In this document: positions 13,561 through 26,299 of the stretch, piece after piece
Layout: every line of letters starts with the position of its first letter
Numbering within the stretch: the first letter of the stretch is position 1
NCBI GenBank assembly: GCA_963969395.1
Contig: OZ017804.1
Span: forward strand, 806,001-870,000
Length of the DNA: 64,000 nt
Origin: Pseudoscleropodium purum
Lineage: Eukaryota; Streptophyta; Bryopsida; Hypnales; Brachytheciaceae
Reading direction: 5' to 3'
Program-made: the position numbers and the translations under genes
Notes under the pieces: model-generated
Told to the model about the DNA's origin: nothing
The model's database searches: none
The model's input: the letters and a program-made list of their open reading frames with translations, nothing else

Positions 13561-14935
13561 GACTATGAAATTCCATTGTTTTTGTTTTGGCTTCAATTTT
13601 AATTGCAAGTGCCTCAAAGGTACCTTATAGTTGCAAAGTATACCCTATATATATGTCAATACATAAATCTCAAAGGTCACTTTAAAATCAGCTAAACCAA
13701 TTCCAACCTAAAAGTCATCACTAGAATTGAATTTGTTTTTTGCTATGTGTATCACTACATTAAAATATCCCACTATGTGTTGCTATTTGGCATGGGTTTC
13801 AAGCTATTTGATCTACAATAGGAGAAAAAAAACTAATTTGAATTGAACAACTATATATGCAATATAAATTTTTCGAACTTCAAAGGTCCATTTGCAATGT
13901 TTGCATCTCATTTGTAGAGGCTTCATCTTACTATTGAAACACTAATTAAAATATATTCTAGCTCTTGAATTGATGCCTTTCCTTTCAGGTCAAAAAGACA
14001 AATGTCTATAGAATGATGGAATTGAGTTTGTACTTATAAATTCAATTTGAGTACATTTCATAAAAAATTTGACACCACGTGCAAAAATGTACCTCAATAG
14101 TAGAAAATGAATCTTTTTTCAATTGAAATCCTAATTCAAAGGTCAAGATGTCCCTCATAGGATAAATAACTTTTACTTCTAAAAACTTGCACCAAAAAAC
14201 TCTTCATTCTACTTGTCAAATTTGAAAAGTATGTATTAAATGAAATGAAAAAAAATGTATTTGCCCCATCTTCCCCCCTCAAAGCATGCTTTTGTGTGAA
14301 AATCTCATTCAAAGAAAAGTTGAAGTCTCGGTGATCCTATTGGTTTGATTTGTAATTTATTTCCCTCTTTACTTCGAATGTCATACTCTTGCAATTTGGA
14401 AGGTCAAAGTTTGTGAAAAAAATTCATACATTTTCACAATAAACTCGTGCAATTTTGTAGGGTTGATTTTTAAAAATTTAAATTTAATTTTTTTTGCTCT
14501 ACGATACTTTTGGTCTTCTAAATGACAAAAATTTTGACAATTTTTGGTGCATTATATTCCAGTTCATTACGGTTACATCCTGAGACTTTATAGATCAACA
14601 TCCCCTTCAGGTACAATAGAGCAATATTGACACCACTCTTTGAGAAAATGATAATCCGTAGCAAAAATAAAACTAAAGCAAAATTTTGCAGAGCAAACGC
14701 TGATTCCCTTTGTAAATTTTTTAATGGGCAGCAGCCTGGGCAGGAGGTCCCTCGCTTGCCCCCAAAGCCTTCGTCTTCGTCTTCTTCGTCTTCGTTGTTG
14801 CGTCGTTGTCGGTCGTCAAGCTCCCCAAGCACTCAGAAGACCGCGCTTCATCTTTCCTGCTCAAAATCTCACTTCTCCCGTTTTCCATTCCACTCGCCGT
14901 CTGTTCTCTTCTCCCTTGCATCTCATTCCTTCGAC

Positions 14936-17900
14936 ATGGAGGCTGCCGCAGGGCTCCAGGATCTCTCGGATCCCCCGGGGACTCTGTTTTTCCAGGGTTC
15001 CATATCCGAGGCCATCGTCCGCGCTCAGGCCGACAATTTAGTGCTCGTTGTCTTCGTCGCAGGTAGGGTTTCTGTGTTTGTTGCCAAAGTGGGTGAATCA
15101 ATGAATGATGGAGTTACAGACTGATGTTTCAGGGTTTTGGTGTTTCCACAGGGGAGAATGAGGAGTCGGTATCGCTGGAGTTGACAACTTTTCAGAATCC
15201 TGCGGTGCGTTCATGCTGGGAATGCAATTGGATTGAGGTTTCTAGGGTAGAGGAATCTTATTCTGCTTGAATTTCATTAAGGGCTCTTACGTCGGAGTAA
15301 TTGACAGAACCGAAAGAAATTTGAGTAGGGTGTACTTTCAAGTCCTCCTCCGGGGATGTTTGAGTAACACCCAAATTAACGAATAATAGTAACTCCAGTA
15401 TCTAGGATTTCAATTCACAACCTTTCATCCAGAAACCCGAGATGACCTAATTTGAGATGGGCTTTTGACAGGTGTTGGATGAGGTGAAGAAACAGAGCCT
15501 GATGTTACGATTGCAGGAAAGAAGCACGGATGCTAATTATTTCTCGGCTATTTGTATCCTCTCTATCACAATCAGTTGTTGTCCCTTGTTTTGCTACTTC
15601 TTCTGCTTTTGTATTAGAAACTGTCCTCAGAATCGTTTCACCGAGATTTGGAACAGTGAGGCTGTTATGATCGTTGAAGTTTGGAATTTCTTCTAGGGTT
15701 CCTGGTGAGTTGATGGAGCAATGTTGAGAATTTATTCCTTAACAAGAACTTCCCAAGTTCCCATAAGACATATTCCGACGATTACATTCATTGGTTACAA
15801 AGGATCATTACTGCAACAGCTCGGTACGACCTCTGTTTCTGATACCTCAGCATTCCAGCTTTTTGCCCAACTGTATTTAGCTGTTTGAATTAGTCTTGTA
15901 TACACTCAGCTCTCTCTAATTGCACATTTCCAGTAATCTGTTTTGTTTGTGTCCACATCTGATTGGACAGCTTCCACATGTCAAGTTGTGAACACATTTG
16001 ATATGAGTTTATTTGTCCGCTGAGGCAGTGCAATTGGAGAGCGTTGAGTGCAACCCTAGCAGACTTTTGTCACGAATGCTGTAGATTTTCTTTGTGCCGA
16101 GGGCTCTTACTTTTTCGTTGGGGTATACTCTAATCGCTGTCTTGTAATTGAACGAGGTTTTCAGCTTTAGCGTCACATTGAATGTGTTACCTTGGCAGAG
16201 GGTTACCAAGAAGCAGAGGCGTTTTTGACAGCTCTTCGACATGCCGTCACCACTTTTAACACTGAGGTTTGTCTACTTGTAAAACTTATGTTGTTGGTTT
16301 CTGGATGAGGCACTTCATCTGTATAATATAGGTCACACGTCAGAGGTGGACAACGTGTCTCACGTGCGCATATGCTTCAGTAGTATCGAATATTATTGCA
16401 ATCTCTATTTTTTAATGTCACAAGGCTTTGTAGAAAGTATTTTAGAATACTCAAATCATGCTCTCTATCAGGTGCAGAGAGCTGTAGCAAGCGCGATGGT
16501 CGCCTTTCTTTCTACAGCAAACAACATGACAGCGAGTGGCACTGCATCTTCTGCTCCTGAACCTCAGTCTGCAGGTGAGGCCACGACAAAAATACATTGG
16601 TAGTTCGGTGTTTCATGTTACAATTTGCCTTGTTGCCAGTTTACATGAATTACTATCGTATCATCAGTGTTGCAAGACTGAAAACTGCAAATAGGCGATG
16701 TGCAAGTTTTACCCATAATTTTACCCCAAAGCCTAACTAGGCCTCATTTTTTATTAGCAGAAGTGAGTGGGGAATTTATCTTGTTCAATCATCCTAATTC
16801 TTGATGAACATATGCAATGCGTGTCACTAATTCTGGTGATGTAAAATTTGGCCCCATTTGAAATATATTTTCACAATACAATCAACAAATTGGTCATTTC
16901 TAAACTAAGAATCCTTCGTCATTATGATCGAAAATTAGCATTGCATTCTAAGGACAGTATGGTTATTTCATAACGTGCTGGCCAAGTGCAGGCAACTCTA
17001 CGGTGGAAGATTCAGCAGTCTCATCAAGTTCCAGCAGAGGGATGCATTCTGCGGCTGCCGAGCCTGTAGGATTGCTACCTAGTGGAACTGACGAATCATC
17101 TATTGACGCGGACCTTCCGGCACCAACTGAAGTTACTAGGAGCCCTCCAGAGGCACGCTTGATTCCAGAGTCTGAACCCTTGAGAGTTGATAGTCGTGAT
17201 CCCGGTGGTAGCACTGAAACAGGCCCCATCGCATCAGCTCCAACATCTAAGGCTTCGGAAAGCAGTTTGCAAGATTCGAAGACTGTTCAAAAGCAATCTG
17301 CTACAACTGGTACCAAGCAGGGGAATGGAAAGAAAACCCCTTTGCGGCGGGAACCATCAGGGCCTAAACCAGTACGTGTCAGAACCGGCCCATTTCCGCT
17401 GCAGGTGAGACTCACAAATGGTGAAACAATCCAAGGAACGTTCGAGTCATACCAGCTGTTGAGGGAAGTGAAGAATTTCGTGGACCTACAGCGAACTGAT
17501 GGGAACATGGAATTTCAATTGGCTATTCCGTTTCCTCGAAAAGTGTTTACTGAAGGAGGTAGCTTATTTCTTATTCAACTTCTTTCATTCCTCTTCATTT
17601 CTTGCTGTACAAAGTAGTGCATTTTTTGCCAGCTTGTGTGATTCTGCCAGTCTCAGGTTGAAGTTGGATTTTCTTACAAATGACTCGCTGTTAATGACAT
17701 TCATGTGCATTGCATTTCGTGAGTATATCGAGAGTTTCCCTAATTGAAGTGTCCATATTTTGTGCAGATATGGATATGACATTATCTAAGTTGGACATTG
17801 GTCCACGCTCAGCATTGATACTAGTAGGCAGTGGTAATCTAAAGGATACTCCACCTCATTCTAGGGCTTCAGCAACTAATGCTACGGACAGCCGTTCACA

Positions 17901-18730
17901 AAGTGAATCAACAGCGCCTGGTGGCTCTTACGTTGGAAGGTTCCTGTCGTTTTTGACCCCATATGTATACGGTAGTCCTGCTGCCTCTTCTCGAGATCAA
18001 GCTAACTCCGAGTCTGCATCTCAGAACGGTAAGCTTCCAATCCCCTTGTGGAAATCTTTCTCTTGAATCTTTGTTGTTGCATGTCAGGGTTACTTGACAC
18101 TTCGTGGGTGGAGGAACCTTTTGTTGGTGAAAAAATTAACCCGAAGTGCCAGAGTGACCAAAAGTGGTCACAGTGTTCCAGTAGAAAGAAGAAACCATAC
18201 CCTTCATTTTTGGACGAAAGAAAATGTGTTTCAAAAGTTACTATAATTGACTAACAGCTTCTTATGTGGATTTTCTATCTGTAACTTGGGCGTTGAGTAG
18301 TTAACACTATCACTCTGATGTCTATCATTTACCTTAGTCTTACTTCATTTAGTTGAAGCTGATCCTGTGCATGTCCAACAGAGACTGGTCTGAGTAGCAA
18401 GCTACTAATATCTATGTGAAGAACACTTACATTGTCGTCATTGATGGAATATCAGATGCAAATCCAACTACGTCTAGAGCGTTGAGGCAGGGGTCTCAGC
18501 CTCCACTGGTTAATTCAAGCTTGCCAGAGCCACCATTTGTAACTCCATACAATGGTGGTTCTAACCAAGAGACTTCTGCACAAGCTGGAAGGTTGAGTCA
18601 AAGGAGGGGAGGTGGTGGTAATGTTCACACTCTACGGAAAGACGACGACGAGGGTGCTCCAACGGGCAACACATATTGGAATGGTAATTCGACACAATTT
18701 GGTGGAAATGATGAGGCCAAAGAAGATTAA
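14936..18730 (+). CDS. UBX-domain protein, UBXN4/PUX11-like CDC48 adaptor
   Basis: I join nine exons: 14936-15062, 15152-15204, 15472-15553, 15758-15823, 16199-16266, 16472-16574, 16992-17558, 17768-18028 and 18456-18730. All borders are GT/AG and the phases agree, giving 533 residues. Residues 1 to about 130 resemble the thioredoxin-like N-terminal domain of UBXN4/erasin (LFFQGSISEAI, VVFVAG, then PTITFIGYKGS). Residues about 167-290 are a low-complexity Ser/Pro/Thr linker. The UBX domain is at about 297-377 and carries the FPR loop (IPFPRKVF) that contacts the p97/CDC48 N domain. The tail is disordered, with one hydrophobic patch (GRFLSFLTPYVYG) that may touch a membrane. The inferred role is recruiting CDC48 to ubiquitylated clients, perhaps at the ER. 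The gene converges on the CLPB gene. The fourth exon's acceptor is my choice because the nearer AG gives an in-frame stop. Confidence 0.88.
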
Positions 18731-19777
18731 GTTTGGAGACGTGTAGCAGCAACTCGTTTATCTTTTATATCAAGTCATTTCATATACTTTTTACGTGTTT
18801 CTGTCGGAGGATTGGTTCTTATTGTGTTGTAAGGTTCAAAGTTTGTAACATGTGACAAGGAGTGTCTAGGGGAATAAAGTTAAGGTAGTTTTTGAGGTTT
18901 CTCATTTAGATGAATTGGGGGTGAGATACTGACAAAAAGTTGAAGAACGCACAATTCAATTTAGGGAATTATTCCTGTGGGTTGCATTGACACCCCTTTT
19001 CAATGCAAATGCCATCTAAACAATTGACAAGTAAAAAACGAAAGGAGATACTTTCCAGTCTTCATGGTTCAAAGTTTGTCTAGGTTTATAATTACTCTAG
19101 TTCAAAGGCAACTATTTATAGAATACACAAATATCACAAATTTTGAGGTACATTATAACTCTCTCAATAATGAGGCCAAGCCCCCTAAATCAAAGCTGAG
19201 CAGCAGAAAGCCCTGAACATGGGTTCTCTAGGTTAAGAAGCTGAAATTTGAGATGAATCTGACATATCAGCAAATCATGTCACATGGTGCTACAATTCAA
19301 CAATTCTGCCAGTAGCTTTCCATAAATCGACTGACAAAATCTTGATCATCTTCGCAAGAGTTCAGTCTTGCAAAACATATTCCACCTAAAAGGACTAGAA
19401 GTATCAAACTTGCTCCATGTAAGACCCAGGAAAAGCTGTTCGTTGATTCAGCGATGTAACTTACGTCGTATCTAGTAAAAAATCTACTTCTAACCCGTGT
19501 TAGCAGCGAAAAGGTCCGAGGAAATAGGACAATCACTGCAATCTACTCGAAAAAAAGGGAGGGCCTTTCTTGGTCATGAGACATTTCCCACCGAAACAAA
19601 GACGCAAACTTTCATGCTCAGTTCAGAACCTGCAGCTCAAACCCTATATTCTCACTCATAGTAACGTGGATACTGCTTGGATGCTGACAATTCACTCCCA
19701 GAGTATTTGGTGGGTAACGAAGTAGCAGTTCAGATAATCTTCAAGATTAAGACAAACGGCACTCAAGAACTACGACA
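18731..19777. other. Intergenic region between convergent genes
   Basis: This should contain both 3' UTRs. A minus-strand open frame at 19297-19536 (79 codons) has one hydrophobic segment (GASLILLVLLGGICFARL). It has no recognised homologue, no clear exon partners and lies where the CLPB 3' UTR is expected, so I do not call it a gene. Confidence 0.5.
18873..18878 (+). terminator. Candidate poly(A) signal of the UBX gene
   Basis: AATAAA lies 143 bp after the stop codon of the UBX-domain gene, a plausible 3' UTR distance. No transcript evidence is available. Confidence 0.4.
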
Positions 19778-22700
19778 TCAATTTTGCTGACCCTGTGCAT
19801 ACGCAAATGGATCAGCATCTGCCGCCTGGTTCGAAGAATCGATTGCCTGCAACTTCCGGAAAGTGAGCTTTTGCTGTGGAAGGCCACTCCCAGCAACAGA
19901 TGTCAAATCTGTGTCTACCAAGATTGTATCCTCCTCTTTAAACTCTCCTCTCAGAATTGACCGAGCTAGCTCATTCTCTACGCTCTGCTGAATTACTCTC
20001 TTCACAGGTCGCGCTCCGTAATTGGGGTCGTAACCCAAGCTCGCCAGTAGTTGCACGGCACTCTCTGTCACCTTCAACGTAATTTTCCGGTCCTTCAGTC
20101 TCTTCTGTACACGGTCCAACTGCGACAGCAAACGCAAACATATTCAGTGAGTTCCAGAGCACGAAGAGTAAGACAAAAATTGCAAAAGCCTAGACATTTC
20201 CCCTCCAAACGTCAGCTTCGTTTTCAGATGTAGCAAATTCTTTTGTCCAACGCAAGAAAGTTCCACGTTTCACATCAAAACGAGTTGTAAGATTTCACAT
20301 ACCTGCAAGCTCACGATTCTGCTTATTTGGTCCCGATCCAATTGCTGGAACACGATGTACTCGTCGATACGATTCATGAACTCCGGTCGGAACGTCGCCC
20401 TTGCTGCGTCCATCACTCGAGCTCTCATTGCCTCGTATATCACCTCTTTGCTGCTCCCCGCACTGTCCGCGCCGCTCAAGACATACTGCGACCCCACATT
20501 CGATGTCATAATGATCACCGAGTTCGTGAAGTTGATCGTCCTGCCCTGCGAATCAGTCACACGCCCGTCGTCCAGAATCTGCAGGAAGATGTTGAACACG
20601 TCGCTGTGGGCTTTCTCTATCTCGTCAAACAGAATCACGGCGTATGGCCTTCTGCGAACGGCCTCCGTCAGTTGTCCACCTTCTTCGTACCCAACGTACC
20701 CAGGTGGTGCTCCAATCAGCCGAGACACGGCATGCTTTTCCATGTACTCGCTCATGTCAATCCTCACTATCGCCTCCTCCGTGTTGAACAGATACGACGC
20801 CAGAGCTTTCGCCAGCTCTGTCTTTCCCACTCCCGTCGGTCCCATGAACATGAAGCTCGCAATCGGCTTGTTCGGGTCCGAAAGCCCGGCCCTGGAACGC
20901 TGGATTGCCTCGGCCACAGCCTTCACGGCTGGATCTTGGCCCACCACACGCTTGTGAAGCTCGTCGTCCAGATGCAACAGCTTCTCAATTTCTGACTGCT
21001 GCAATTTCGAAATAGGTATCCCCGTCCACTTGCTCACCACTTCCGCAATGTCGTTCCCTGTCACTTCTTCACGAAGCATGGAATTGCCACTGTTCTGATA
21101 CTCATCCAGGGCCTTCTCGGCGCCGTCCAACTGGCGCTGCAACGTCATCAGACTTCCGTACTTCAGCTCCGCAGCTCGATTCAGATCATAGTCGCGCTCC
21201 GCTTGTTGAATTTCTAAGTTTACACGGTCAACCTGAGGGGTGCAGAGATACATCAAGATCTCATCTTCAACTCTAATGCTGCATTATCAATAAAACACAC
21301 CATTCTATAGCCAAAGCCAGCTTTTATTCCAAGCCCGATGGATTATTTCATCTGAAAAAAATGTATAGAATCACTTGCCAGTGCACCAAGTACGAGACTC
21401 CAAACCATCGATGTAACACATCAGGTACTGACGATTTAAGACATAATGGTGGAATATTTAAAGACTACAAACTACTATGTACCCACCTCTTCTTTGATAG
21501 ACTGAATGCGGGTCATCACAGATTTCTCGTGTTCCCATTGATCTGTCAATTCCTTTTGCCTCGTCTTCAGAGTCTCCAGTTCCGAAATAATTCGATCCAA
21601 CCGGTCCCGAGATGCCTTGTCCGTGTCATTCTTCAGCGATAGCCTCTCCATTTCCAACTTCAGTACTGACCTATCTATTTCATCCAGAGCTGTTGGTTTT
21701 GAAGTAATCTCCATCTTCAGCTTTGCAGCGGCTTCGTCAACTAGGTCAATTGCTGCACATTTGCCAACTTTCCAATTAGATTCACCACCTTGAACGAGAT
21801 AACGGAGGAAAAAAAGCGTAATGAGAATCCATTAACATCTTAAAATCATCTAGTATAGCTATGTAGGACTCAGAAAATCATCGCTAAAGACCTTTATCAG
21901 GAAGAAACCGATCGGCAATGTAACGATCAGACAGCATTGCCGCCTCCACTAAAGCGCTGTCCGAAATCCGCACTCCGTGATGCAGTTCATATCGTTCACG
22001 AAGACCTCTCAAGATAGAAACTGTGTCCTCCACAGACGGTTGGTCCACGAACACCTGCTGGAAACGACGCTCCAGCGCAGGATCCTTCTCGATATACTTT
22101 CGGAATTCGTCCAAGGTCGTGGCTCCGATGCAGCGCAGCTCTCCACGCCCCAACATTGGCTTCAGTAGATTTCCAGCGTCCATTGCCCCACTCGTGGCAC
22201 CTGCATGCAGTGATACAATTATCAAAAGATGGTAATAGAATGGAGCAGAGTAGTTTAAAGTTCCTCAGCACAACCCTCTCAAAGAGATGGTAACTAGATA
22301 TGGTATGATGACGACACTTACCAGCACCGACAACAGTGTGGATCTCATCAATAAACAAAATGATTTGACCATCGGAATCGGTCACCTCCTTCAAGACCGC
22401 CTTCAGTCTGTCCTCGAACTCTCCGCGGAACTTAGCTCCCGCTATTAACGATCCCATGTCTAGAGAAATTACCTGCAAAACAGCAAACAGAAACCAGTGA
22501 GCCACACTAATTCTTCACACCACTTTCCCTAACACGCAGGATCACCACGGCTATTTGCTCCTCCAGTCAACATCGGGGTCTGAATAAAACATACCCTGCG
22601 ATTCAGCAGCGCTGACGGCACGTCTCCCTGCACAATTCTCTGAGCCAAGCTGTTCACAACACACCAAAGATCATTCAGTCCTCCAGACCCAACGCTCAGA

Positions 22701-24580
22701 ATGAAGTAAAGCTTGAATAGACTATAAAATCGAGAGTTCACAAGTCGACCTCACAAACATGGCAATCCTCACCCAGATGAGGATTTATGTAGCGCCCTAA
22801 TAGCATTCAGAGTGACTAAAGATTCAAATATTCAAGCCCATGCAGCGGTCACTCGCTACTTAGGACTCACCCTTCAGAAATGGCAGTCTTTCCCACACCC
22901 GGTTCTCCGATCAGGACCGGGTTGTTCTTCGTTCTCCGAGACAAAATTTGTATACAGCGTCGAATCTCATCATCTCGCCCAATCACAGGGTCCAGCTTTC
23001 CCTGCCTCGCCATTTCAGTCAGGTCCTTGCCATACTTCTCCAGAGCTTCGTATTTGCCTTCCGGGTCTGGATTCAACCAACCAGCAACCGAAGTTGGACA
23101 TCAGGGAATGACTACGTCCTAAATTGGACAATCACCCAAAAGGAATCCGCAAGCCAAGACGACTTCATCTTCTCGACAGTCCTTGCAGTCTACTAAAGCA
23201 AATAATCGAGACCCCAGATGCTCATGTTCACCACTGCAAACCAAAAGGAATCTACAAGCCAAGACGACTTCATCTTCTCGACAGTCCTTGCAGTCTACTA
23301 AAGCAAAGAATCGAGACCCCAGATGCTCATGTTCACCACTGCAGCTCGCAACGTCCTAAGTCTCATAATTTCGAGAGCTTGAAACTCGAAACTCAAAGCT
23401 TTCGACAACACCGTCTCATTGCAGACTGAAAAAAATGTAAGAAAGGCCGCGTTACCAAGACCCGAAGTACAACTTACCTTGGTCGGTCACCTTCTGAGAA
23501 CCTCTGATGGACTGGATTGCAGTATTCAGAGACCTCACGGTCAATTGGAAATCCTTGAATAGTTGCTGCCCGAAACGCTTGTCTTGCGCATATGCCAAAA
23601 CCAAATGCTCTACAGACACGAACGAGTCGCCGTACTCCTTCTTGTGGCCTCGAGCCTTGTCGATCAAGCCCTCCAAATCCCGACCCAGCATGGATCCGCT
23701 GGTGTCGCCCATCACCTGCGTCAACCAACAGTTCAAGGATTCAGTCAATTGACCTGTTCGCTGCTTCCATAAGCTAAACACGTCCCCCTCCCACTTTAGA
23801 ATGTGAGACATGATGGCTGAGTGGGTGACCAAGTCCGTACCTTCGGTTGACGTTGAATGAAGCGCTCCGTGGCTTGCAAAAGAGAAGTGTTGTCGACACC
23901 TGCTTTGGCGAAAATTCGTCGAGCAAGCCCATTCCGCTGCTCCAACAATGCCTTCATGAGATGCTCAGTCTCCACAATCTGTTGCTTACTTTCTTTCGCC
24001 ACGTCAGGAGAGGCCACTATTGCCTGCCACGCCATCTCCGTGAACTCCCCCTGATTGATCTGCGCAATCCAATAATTTTATTAAGATTCATGCTAAACAT
24101 AGGAATAACAGCCCAGAGACTTCTCTCTTCCCTGCGTCGTCCTCTAATCCAGATACCCCCCACAAACTTGACAAAACCCTAATTGTTTCGACCAAAATTC
24201 CAAGAAACCCTACCGCCAATTGCTAGACAACGTACCCTGCCATCTCGAGCTTCAGCCGATGCAACCGTTCGAAAGGTCCGCTTCGTTTTCACAAGTTCCT
24301 TCTTCCTACCCACGTGCTCCACACGCAGACCGGCAAATTTTCCCCAAGGACCAGCATTGGCGAAGCCCAGGGATCCAACAACAGCACTCGCGGGCGTAAT
24401 CCCCCTAACAGCTGCGAGTGGCGCTACTCGCCTTGCGCACTTCCATCGCTGCAGCTGCAACTTAGGCGCAACAGAAACCCGAGCAGGCGACCTCGCCACA
24501 ATTGCAGGCAAACCCCTCGAGATAACACTCTGCACCACTGCACGCTGCATCGGCAGCGTCGCCACGGCCATGCTCACCAT
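19778..24580 (-). CDS. CLPB3: Chloroplast ClpB-type disaggregase (HSP100 family)
   Basis: Ten exons on the minus strand join in phase: 24580-24236, 24059-23841, 23715-23478, 23066-22871, 22649-22595, 22472-22322, 22200-21892, 21752-21487, 21232-20303 and 20119-19778. They give 1,016 residues; plant plastid ClpB proteins are a little under 1,000. Residues 1 to about 105 are rich in Arg, Ser, Ala and Val and lack acidic residues early, as in a plastid transit peptide. The Clp N domain follows ([11 protein letters not shown]). AAA+ module 1 has Walker A GEPGVGKT at about 321-328 and Walker [10 protein letters not shown] ClpB-specific coiled-coil M domain ([16 protein letters not shown] to EHEKSVM) comes next. 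AAA+ module 2 has Walker A GPTGVGKT at about 724-731 and Walker [12 protein letters not shown]. The C-terminal domain includes [16 protein letters not shown]. It unfolds aggregated stromal proteins with Hsp70. I chose the ATG at 24580; another in-frame ATG is at 24571. Confidence 0.95.
23136..23343. repeat. 105-bp tandem duplication in CLPB intron 3
   Basis: Two nearly identical 105-bp units start at 23136 and 23241 (both CCAAAAGGAATC). They differ at only a few positions. The duplication sits wholly inside the third intron of the CLPB gene, so the coding sequence is untouched. Confidence 0.95.
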
Positions 24581-24964
24581 CCCCAATTCTCCCTCCAAAC
24601 CCCAAACCCCAGACCCCCAATCCCCCAATCCCAATTTCCAAGACTCAATTTCAAAATTATAATCCTATCCTTCACCGCGCCCCTCGAATTCGCTTCAACC
24701 GAACGGAATGTCCGAAATCAAATTGAAGCCAGCAGGATTATTCTTCGCTTCCGAGGTAAACAGGGTGAAATGAGCCGATGTCAAGCTCAACGCATACAAA
24801 GGACACCGATTCGAAGCTACTGTACAAGCAGGGAGGTCTTTAGAATGCGCGGAGAGAAGAGCTGTCTGGTATTTACATCCATGCGAATTGCGGTGAAGGA
24901 CGAAAGCGGCGGGGGTGGAAGCAAGGAATAACGCAATGGGATTGGAGGGATGAGGAAGGGGATG

Positions 24965-25286
24965 TTCTGGAAGCGTGGCGAAGCAGAGCGAAGAGGCTCC
25001 AGAACCCTCTGGAAGAAACCAGCAGCAAATGAAATTGGGCAGTGTATCACGAAGCAAATGCAAAAGACAGAACACGAGAGGGATGGCCGACGATCAACGA
25101 TGATTGTGAGAGCATGAGCAAGAACTATCGTCGTGGTGGCCTCGATCGATGCCAAGTGGGGGCATTTCCTGGCTTGTGGGTTGGAAACTGGGATTGGTTT
25201 TGGGGTGCAAGTAATGTATATTGTGGGTAGCGTGCCTCTTACAGGGCTCGGTACGGGAAGAAATTCCGGCCCGGAGAATTCTCGAA
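24965..25286 (-). promoter_or_regulatory. Heat-shock-element-like sites upstream of CLPB
   Basis: TTCTGGAA at 24965-24972 and GAATTCTCGAA at 25276-25286 contain the alternating TTCnnGAA arrangement bound by heat-shock factors. GAA/TTC half-sites also occur at 25001-25015. They lie 385-706 bp upstream of the chosen CLPB start. Plastid ClpB genes are heat-induced in known plants, which fits. The transcription start was not located. Confidence 0.45.
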
Positions 25287-25520
25287 TGTTTGATTTGCAC
25301 CAATGTTTGAATTTGGAGGATTTGAAATTATGTTGAAACAAGCCAGATCCCAGACCGGGAGCTGTTGAGAAATACAAAACTAAATACTAAAAAATAGGGA
25401 ACAGGTTTTTTACATGTATTTTCAAGAAATCCAACAAAAGGCTCACTAGCTACATACACACATTTGCACCCTTGGTCAGTTTGCAGTTCGGGAGAGTCAA
25501 ATCTCTAAGGATTACAATAG

Positions 25521-25640
25521 TTAAAGGGATTATAATTCCTTATCAAGTGAATTGAAGTATAGTGTCATGTATGGCGTGTGTTAAAGGGATTATAATTCCT
25601 TATCAAGTGAATTGAAGTGTAGTGTCATGTATGGCGTGTG
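25521..25640. repeat. Perfectly phased 60-bp tandem duplication
   Basis: Units 25521-25580 and 25581-25640 both begin TTAAAGGGATTATAATTCC and differ at one base. This looks recent. No function is evident. Confidence 0.95.
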
Positions 25641-25837
25641 AGGGTATTATTTGTCATCAAATGTAAGTATATGTAGGCAAGAAGTTAGTTTAGAGGGCTT
25701 GGAGTGCGGAACAAACTTGTAGAGTTAGTTTGGAAGGCATTGGACTCTTGGGCATTAACCCCTCACCGCCGGAGGGGACGAAATGTGTCTTCACATAGTT
25801 TTCAGTCGAATTGAAACAGCTGTAACTTTTGCATCTC

Positions 25838-26290
25838 ATGTCCGAATTCAATAAAACTTGTTGGGGAAGCTGCGCTCTGTCTTCTAGTTTGTATGGTAAA
25901 ATTTTCAGATCAATACAAGATGAATCAAGTTTTTGAAAGCCAATCAAAGTTCACAGGTTCAATTTGAGTTCACCAAACTGCATTTGATGGCTGAAACTTC
26001 GGGGGCTTGTATCTACTTCGTCAAATGTTTGTTTTCAATAAAAAAAAATTTGGGTTATGTTCCCCTTTCAGTATAGTTATTGTGGTAAAATTTTCATGTC
26101 AATCCAAGCTTCTTTGAATGTTTGGGAGCAATTCGAAATTTAGAATCCAGACATTTTTGGATTACAGTGAACTTTGGCGGCTTGTTTCTTCTCCATACAG
26201 TGTCCGTTTCCAGTAAAATTTGTTGGAAAAGTTGCGCATACTAGTCTAGTTTGTGTGGCTAAAATTTTATATGAATCCAAGTAGTAATGA
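25838..26290. repeat. Degenerate tandem array, about 180-bp period
   Basis: Three diverged units start near 25838, 26028 and 26205. Each has a CAATAAAAxTTGTTGG-like block followed by TAGTTTGTxTGG(T/C)(T)AAAATTTT and a TGAATCCAAG-like tail. The style recalls the reiterated non-coding stretches of plant LTR retrotransposons, but no element ends or coding were identified. Confidence 0.55.
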
Positions 26291-26299
26291 GTGACTGAG

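Larger units (their letters stand above)
1..14500. other. AT-rich, gene-less repeat region
   Basis: No open reading frame here has recognisable domains or a plausible exon chain. The open frames are short, low-complexity and without family resemblance, including those at 2840-3112, 4885-5265, 7199-7453 and 7989-8391. The sequence is dominated by A/T runs, small inverted-repeat elements and dispersed repeats, listed separately. For 6,431-10,169 and 11,069-13,117 I see only AT-rich DNA with no structure I can name. The first 14 bases of the window match the subterminal sequence at 5521-5534, so the window may open just inside another CACTA-like terminus. Confidence 0.6.

Noticed and set aside
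14518..15124. Overlapping open frames on both strands at the start of the UBX gene
   Set aside because: Only the frame starting at 14936 joins the downstream exons in phase and carries the UBXN4-like motif. The others are shadows in GC-richer 5' sequence.
19297..19536. Small minus-strand frame with one hydrophobic segment
   Set aside because: It lies in the expected 3' UTR of CLPB, with no homologue and no promoter or exon partners.
20327..20995. Long plus-strand open frames (222 and 200 codons) opposite CLPB exon 9
   Set aside because: They are antisense shadows of a strongly conserved exon, with no own motif or splice context.
24817..25377. Minus-strand open frame of 186 codons upstream of CLPB
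   Set aside because: It has no recognised domain and no in-phase link to the CLPB exon. It lies in the promoter or leader and is best read as chance.
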